Positions 58,960 to 64,000 of a stretch of DNA of 64,000 nt are shown here, piece by piece. Below the pieces are notes generated by a model that ran no database searches, was not told the DNA's origin, and was given only the letters and a program-made list of their open reading frames with translations. The stretch comes from Paramacrobiotus richtersi (Eukaryota > Tardigrada > Eutardigrada > Parachela > Macrobiotidae). A program made the translations under genes and the position numbers. Location: assembly GCA_034698045.1 (NCBI GenBank), contig JAQGAU010000012.1:1-64000 (forward strand). Reading direction: 5' to 3'. How positions within the stretch are numbered: the first letter of the stretch is position 1; each line of letters opens with the position of its first letter.

Positions 58960-59829
58960 CACTGTCTAACATCTGCAATGCTGCGCGTTGCACCAGACCC
59001 CTCCTTCTTACAAGCAGATTACCCGACGCCTCATATTCGCAAAAATATGAAATGATTCTGAAATGCAGTACTATTTGTACTGAGCACAGGGTATTTTTGT
59101 TGTGGGGAGATAATGAACGGTGAAGAGTAATGAATTTTCAAAGTTTTATTGCGGGAGTTGGCTTAACATAGCGGTCGCTGGGAATCGGATCAAGATCGTA
59201 AACTTGCTGATCCATCCCCCGTATACGGCTATGCTTGCATTACAATTAAAGAAAATCTTTTAGGCATCTGCAAGGATGTACAGGATTGCCCTGTTTACAC
59301 ACTGGCAGACTTTAAATACCGCATTGTATGCATGGGGTCCGCAGGTAAAGGCTACTGCACTGCAAACTTATTTATGCGTTGTAATTTACATACCCCGTAC
59401 GTAGTTTCTATCATCATCCACCGGAATAATGATATGCGGCTGGTTGGACAGTAATGTCAACATGGGTTCTATGAAATTTGGAATGATTCATTTTTTTGAT
59501 GAGATTCACCTGTTTACACGTTTACACAGGCAGGTATGAAACGGAAATGTAGCCGAATTGTGACGGGAAGAGTTACCATATATCAAACAACTATTCCGCA
59601 AAGTAAACTGGATAGAAATTTCATCCTTCGGCCAACCATGCCTTCTCGCTGTTAATAACCGGGATTCGACACCTTTTCACCTATACTAGCTATAGCATTT
59701 GCGCAGCACATTGGCTCGCTTTAGAGTAAAACTTTTTTGTTGTACATTTGATGACGCAAGGTGTTGCAGTTTACTATCTGGCAGTTTACATAAACTAGCT
59801 GGTAAGAAAATCAACGTGCAGTTGGGGAA
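58960..59829. other. Upstream region of receptor gene 5
   Basis: Nearly 0.9 kb from the end of the duplicated block to the start of receptor gene 5. No exon or repeat is recognised. It should contain the gene 5 promoter. Confidence 0.5.
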
Positions 59830-62720
59830 ATGGACCGTTCTGGACAACACCGGTTATGTACAGCATTGCATCTGCGAATTTGTACGGATCAGTATGGCGA
59901 TTATTCATATCATAGCCATTCCTACCATCTCAAAACTTACGGATCCGGACTAGCCGATCGATATATCACGGTCAGCGTATCTGATAATCCACCTTGGAAT
60001 CTTGAGAGCCCACCGAATTCGGGATGTTATTGTGGAATGGCCATAAGCATACTTGCTATTATTTCTAAGGAGCTTTACTACCGGTACGTCGAAGCATACA
60101 AAAATACAGTTTTCTTCACCCCAAAAAAACAAGCATTCTGATTTGTAGCTAGAACGTTGGAGCTTGGTAGTGCTCGCTGTAAAGAGGTTTTCATAGTCAA
60201 ATTTTATGCCTTCTGTTGGTTGCACATGCAGATGGCTTTTGCGAATGGACTTTATCAAATTTCTTGTTCCACTTTGGTTTTGTTCAACTTTTTACAAAGG
60301 TCATTAGAAAAGGTAGAAATACTGGAACAAGTACTTGATGTTAAAGACAAAACTGTGCTTATCAATCAGATTTTGTTTAAATTTAGGTTTCAGCTGATTC
60401 AATCCAAACCGCCATTAAACAAATTCAACACACCGCACAACAGTACCTACGAAGGCGCTCCGGCTGATGTATTGTTGGGAAATGCCCTAATGAGCGTGTG
60501 TCCGCTGGCTGCCAACCCGGCAAGAATCCGCGATTTTGAACTGACTACTGGTTACATTATGCGCGACTACCTGATTGCCGTCCACAAAACCCGATGGGTG
60601 GATTCTTCTCTGACGACACAGCCTATCCTGACAACGCTGCTGTGGAATTCACTTCGCGAACTGTGGCCGGGTATGCTCGTAGCGGCTTTTGGTCTTACAT
60701 GTGTGACACTCGTTACGAGTTATATCACCAAACGGCTGAAGCTCGCAAAAGGAGGGAGACACAGTTCGACGTATCAGCTGGAAAGAAAAGGCGAGCTACA
60801 GAAGAAATCGGTATGGACGAAAGTTATGCCGATTGGGAAAGATTTGGCGCAGATTGGGTTTAAAATAACGGAGAGCTTCTTTAAGCAGTGTAAGCGTTTA
60901 TCATTCTGCAGCTCAATGACTGAAAAATTAACTGCTATTGAGACGTTATTATCAGCATGCCGACGCGAATGCTAAGACTGTAAAACTTTGTGCTTATCGT
61001 ATAGTACGCTATTACGTAATCAACATTGTATGGTAATAACTAAAATGTAAAGATATCCGAAATCAACATATTCGAAGTTTCATGTACTATTTTTTTATTT
61101 TTTTATTCGAATTTAATTGAAGGTAAAGAATCTCGACCAGGACGTTTTCACGGAACTAACCTGGCTGGTTTGATCTGGCTTGTGTACGGATTGGTAACGT
61201 CTACCATCATGAACGCTCGCTTAAGCTCCAGCCTAACTGGGTCAGAAATGGTACCACCGTTTGCATCAGTGGCGGAATTTGTTGCATCCGATTTCTACCC
61301 TCTGCTCCAAGTGGGGACTGTACAGTTTGACCTCATGGTAAGCTTCACAATAGTCGTTCTCTAGCGGCGTGCGTGACTACGTCACTACCGTTACAAAGTA
61401 CAGATAAAGGTAGCGACGGATTCCCGTACGCCGCTAGAGAACGGCTACGGGCCTGTGGATTCACCAAGTTTAGCTATTGTTCTATTGTCAATGGTACTTT
61501 ACATATGGTACTTTACTTGTGACATCGTTCCGTAACTTAGCGTGCCATCATTCCCGGCCGTAATAATTTAGATCTTGTGCAGCACGTAATAAAAACAGCT
61601 ATCAGAAACGTCACTCTTTCACTTTGCTTCGTTCGAAAATCTAGATCAAGTACTCTTCCAGTATCCGCTTCCCTAACACAACCACAAGCTTGCGCGAAGC
61701 TGGTAGTTGGTCGTATTTCTGGTTGCGAGAGGGCAGCAGCCATACCCGATGAATCTCGGACGCTTCCCATTTGTCAGTCAGCGGACGCTACGCTTTTGCC
61801 AGAACAACAGGGACTACTATTCAGTTTTTCCTCAACCCAGATACTGCTGAACAATATTGCGCATAACGACATCGCGCTTGTAAAATCCGCATTAATTTTT
61901 AGCAAACCTTGAAAACTACTTTCTTTCTACTTTCTTTCAATTTTTTTTCCTTCCAGAACAGCAGCGGCCTGCGCGAAATGCTGCCCAAAGTTCGAAAATA
62001 TGATTCGGGAAGCTCGGTGGACAAATTCGCCGATTACGCTGCCGCTCTGTCGCAAACGGACAAGGTTGCCTTGATCACTGTGGACGAAACGGCAGTGTTT
62101 ATTAAGAACGGATTCATACCCGCCACACGAGCTGATTTAATCAGCTTTATCTCTATTTTCCAACTACGACATGGTTCACCTTTTGCTCAAAATATTACTA
62201 AACTGTACGTACATCTTCCAGCAGTTAGCAGCATATTAAAATGCCTAAATCACGTCACATCGTTTTGGAAAATTTCATTAAAGTGCCCGCATACAGCTTT
62301 CTATTGTGCATGTACTTCGACGGAAAAGCCATTTCTGCCATGCGCTGATGCATCAGTGCCAAGCGGCTATGTGGTTCTTGTATACGGCAGTGGCAGAAAT
62401 GCTTATGCATAAAGTATGAGTGACAGAAATGGCTTTTCCTTCGAAGTACAGAAACTTGTGATTGCAGGATGCTTCGTCTAGCCAGATCGGGAACACTAAA
62501 ACATTTACTCGACATCCACAGGACGCTTGGTTATGCGGCCCAGAAAGTCCCAATGAAGTCCCAACTGCCAACTGGACAAAATAACATTAACACGCCAATC
62601 AAGGCTGTTGTTTTAGCATCAACGATAATTCTATCTCTGACCATGTTATGTGTCAGTGTGGTTTTTTTTGTCGTTGAACTAGTTTCGGAAGCAAAGTCTC
62701 TGGATACAAGAGCTAGATAA
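59830..62720 (+). CDS. Ionotropic glutamate receptor-like channel 5, no amino-terminal domain
   Basis: Exons 59830-60083, 60387-60889, 61123-61337, 61957-62204 and 62468-62720 give 490 aa, the longest copy. S1 has ITVSVSDNPPWNLESPPNSG, the Arg lies in PLAANPAR, the pore loop ends ESFFKQ, M3 has NARLSSSLTGSEM (good match in register to TANLAAFLTVERM of classical iGluRs), S2 has VDETAVF, and M4 lies near residues 450-475. The M1-pore linker is about 20 residues longer and basic (KRLKLAKGGRH). Lys at the Q/R-site position, where the others have G, S or N, should affect ion permeation. Introns 3 and 4 each hold a small inverted-repeat insertion. Confidence 0.86.
61355..61443. repeat. 89-bp inverted-repeat insertion in intron 3 of receptor gene 5
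   Basis: Arms 'cgttctctagcggcgtgcg' (61355-61373) and 'cgtacgccgctagagaacg' (61425-61443) pair with one mismatch. Inner segments 'cgtcactacc' and 'ggtagcgacg' also pair with one mismatch, so most of the 89 bp can fold into one hairpin. It is a foldback or MITE-like sequence. Confidence 0.75.
62312..62449. repeat. 138-bp inverted-repeat insertion in intron 4 of receptor gene 5
   Basis: The left arm 62312-62337 (gtacttcgacggaaaagcc...) and the right arm 62424-62449 (...ggcttttccttcgaagtac) are 26-bp inverted repeats with one mismatch. About 86 bp lies between. It is a miniature TIR element unrelated in sequence to the one in intron 3. Confidence 0.8.
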
Positions 62721-63464
62721 TAAAAAACATATATGTACACAAACAATATTGCCCTTATTTCGGCATAAAGGCTGATCTGACGATAAACAGGTAGCCGCTC
62801 GGATATTAACACAAACATTTTGATTAGCCCATCAAATCTCTCAATTACTATCATTTCTGTTTACGCCACACAATTTTCCATTATTCAATTAGACAAAACG
62901 GAAACACACGCAGTATTTGCCACTTGAACGAGCAGTGCAACCAATTTGTCTCGGCCTTCTTCATCCCTAATGCGATTAGCCTGCCACTTACCGGTCCATC
63001 ATGTCATCAGGCGGACTCCGCCTCGTCAGCAGCACTGCCATTGGCTCGCTGCTCCCATTGGTCGGTTGGTGGCGGCAAGTGGCACATTTAAAGCAAGCGA
63101 CTGACCATCTGATTAATCCTCATTTAGGCACTTGTCAGCCAAGGATTAGATTCTCATTTGCCACCTTGGGTAGAGTTGGGACTAATGAGTAAAGAATATT
63201 ATATGAAGCGCTAACTAGATAAACTGGATTGGGAAAGTATTCCTTAACTAATCTGCTAAATTAGCTCATCAATGGATCGCCATCGTATGCAGACGGCCAT
63301 GCCGCCGTTGACAGATGGTTAGTATTAGTGAAACTGATTTATCACTCATAATCAACTTGGTCCTGGCCATGTCCAAAAAGTTGATGGGATTAGTTTAGCC
63401 GTTTTTTTCGCTTTAGTACATTGCAATCCAAAAGCATCTACCGACTATTTAACGCGAGAATTCG
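62721..63464. other. Region between receptor gene 5 and the Otp exon
   Basis: It contains the 3' UTR of gene 5, then a stretch (62940-63200) with CCAAT boxes and TAATCC sites listed separately. An upstream Otp exon may lie here, but I cannot place it. Confidence 0.45.
63038..63150. promoter_or_regulatory. Candidate control region of the Otp-like gene
   Basis: Two inverted CCAAT boxes (attgg at 63040-63044 and 63057-63061) lie 17 bp apart. They are followed by two sites of the TAATCC type read by Lys50 homeodomains, one on each strand (63114-63119 taatcc, 63143-63148 ggatta). The position, 350-450 bp before the homeobox exon, fits a promoter or an enhancer, but this rests on motif matching alone. 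Confidence 0.35.
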
Positions 63465-63501
63465 ATGATATACTATGGTGACCTTTTGTTTGTGATCGCA
63501 G

Positions 63502-63738
63502 ATTCTATTCAAAGAACTGTTATCCATGGGATTAAGACGGAAGAGTCCATGCAACATCTTTCCCGGACTGCAGCTGGTCGAGATTCAGGGGAATCCAATC
63601 AGTCCCAACCATGCGAACTGGCTACTTCGTCGGATAAGGTCGTCAAACAGAAACGCCATCGTACACGGTTCACTCCGCCGCAATTGCATGAACTGGAACG
63701 ATGCTTTGCCAAAACGCACTATCCTGATATCTTTGTCC
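63502..63738 (+). CDS. otp: Orthopedia-like homeobox protein, partial
   Basis: The open frame ends at a gtaagt donor (63738) inside homeodomain codon 31. It encodes the first 30 homeodomain residues: [19 protein letters not shown], then [11 protein letters not shown]. The run [24 protein letters not shown] is the signature of Orthopedia, as recalled from fly and vertebrate Otp. Phe8, Leu16, Phe20 and Tyr25 of the homeodomain core are present. The left boundary is less sure: an acceptor (gatcgcag, ending 63501) fits phase 1, while an in-frame ATG at 63465 or 63549 could be the start. Otp is a paired-class transcription factor that specifies neurosecretory neurons. Helix 2 and recognition helix 3 lie on exons outside the window. 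Confidence 0.82.
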
Positions 63739-64000
63739 GTAAGTGATGATCCGACAGGATAAAGCGTAACAGCTAATAACTCCGTATCTTTGACTGAGAT
63801 TTCGTTTCCGACCAACCGATTTATGCGCGCATGGCATCACAAAGCGCAAGTACTTATTTACAATGTGTACATGAACCGCTTATGATGACAAGTCAAATGC
63901 GGAACTATCCGCTTGCGTGTTTCGCACTTCGGGTTAAAATAAATTCCTGCTTATAACTATTAAAATTTCTGTTTTCAAAATTTTGGAAATCGAAATCATT
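63739..64000 (+). other. Intron of the Otp-like gene
   Basis: Sequence after the gtaagt donor up to the window end. No second homeobox exon is reached. Confidence 0.7.

Larger units (their letters stand above)
57048..58960. repeat. Duplicated ~2-kb block, copy 2 (with peptide gene 2)
   Basis: Direct copy of 53520-55560, in the same orientation, about 3.5 kb downstream. Good matches are seen upstream of the peptide gene (58100-58237 against 54728-54867) and downstream of it (57170-57440 against 53800-54110). Confidence 0.85.

Overview
The window looks like nuclear DNA of a small invertebrate animal with a compact genome. Genes are interrupted by many short GT-AG introns, mostly 50-350 bp. They encode animal-only families: receptor guanylate cyclases, ionotropic glutamate receptors and a paired-type homeobox. 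An ecdysozoan such as a tardigrade fits the intron size, the moderate base composition and the tandem receptor families, but the species is an inference. All gene models below come from reading splice sites and comparing paralogues inside the window; no database search was run.

Layout. (1) 1-18.7 kb: a family of F-box genes. Two copies look intact (9233-11523 on +, 16403-18715 on -), two are broken (2713-5292 on -, 6736-7790 on +), and one is a small fused relic (12050-12213). Exon 1 resembles the Tudor-Tudor-KH0 N-terminus of the fragile X protein FMRP, and exon 2 holds the F-box. The same stretch holds a decayed guanylate cyclase piece (13130-14560), two arrays of a ~29-bp repeat, and a 1-kb terminal-inverted-repeat element with TA flanks (14640-15634).

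(2) 20.0-40.3 kb: three direct tandem copies of a receptor guanylate cyclase gene, each resolved into 20 exons that keep one frame (1026, 1027 and 1033 aa). Each has a signal peptide, ligand-binding domain, one membrane segment, kinase-homology domain and class III cyclase domain.

(3) 40.6-62.7 kb: five genes for ionotropic glutamate receptor-like channels without an amino-terminal domain. Each has five exons with the same phases. One is on - and four on +. Between the fourth and fifth lies a ~2-kb duplicated block carrying two small genes on -, which encode glycine-rich secreted peptides of 64 and 62 aa and were found only by joining exons.

(4) 63.0-64.0 kb: an exon encoding the start of an Orthopedia (Otp) homeodomain; the rest lies beyond the window.

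Together the region is rich in sensory and signalling receptor families growing by tandem duplication, with dead copies left behind. The most unusual point is the FMRP-like N-terminus joined to an F-box; the two paralogous secreted peptides come next.
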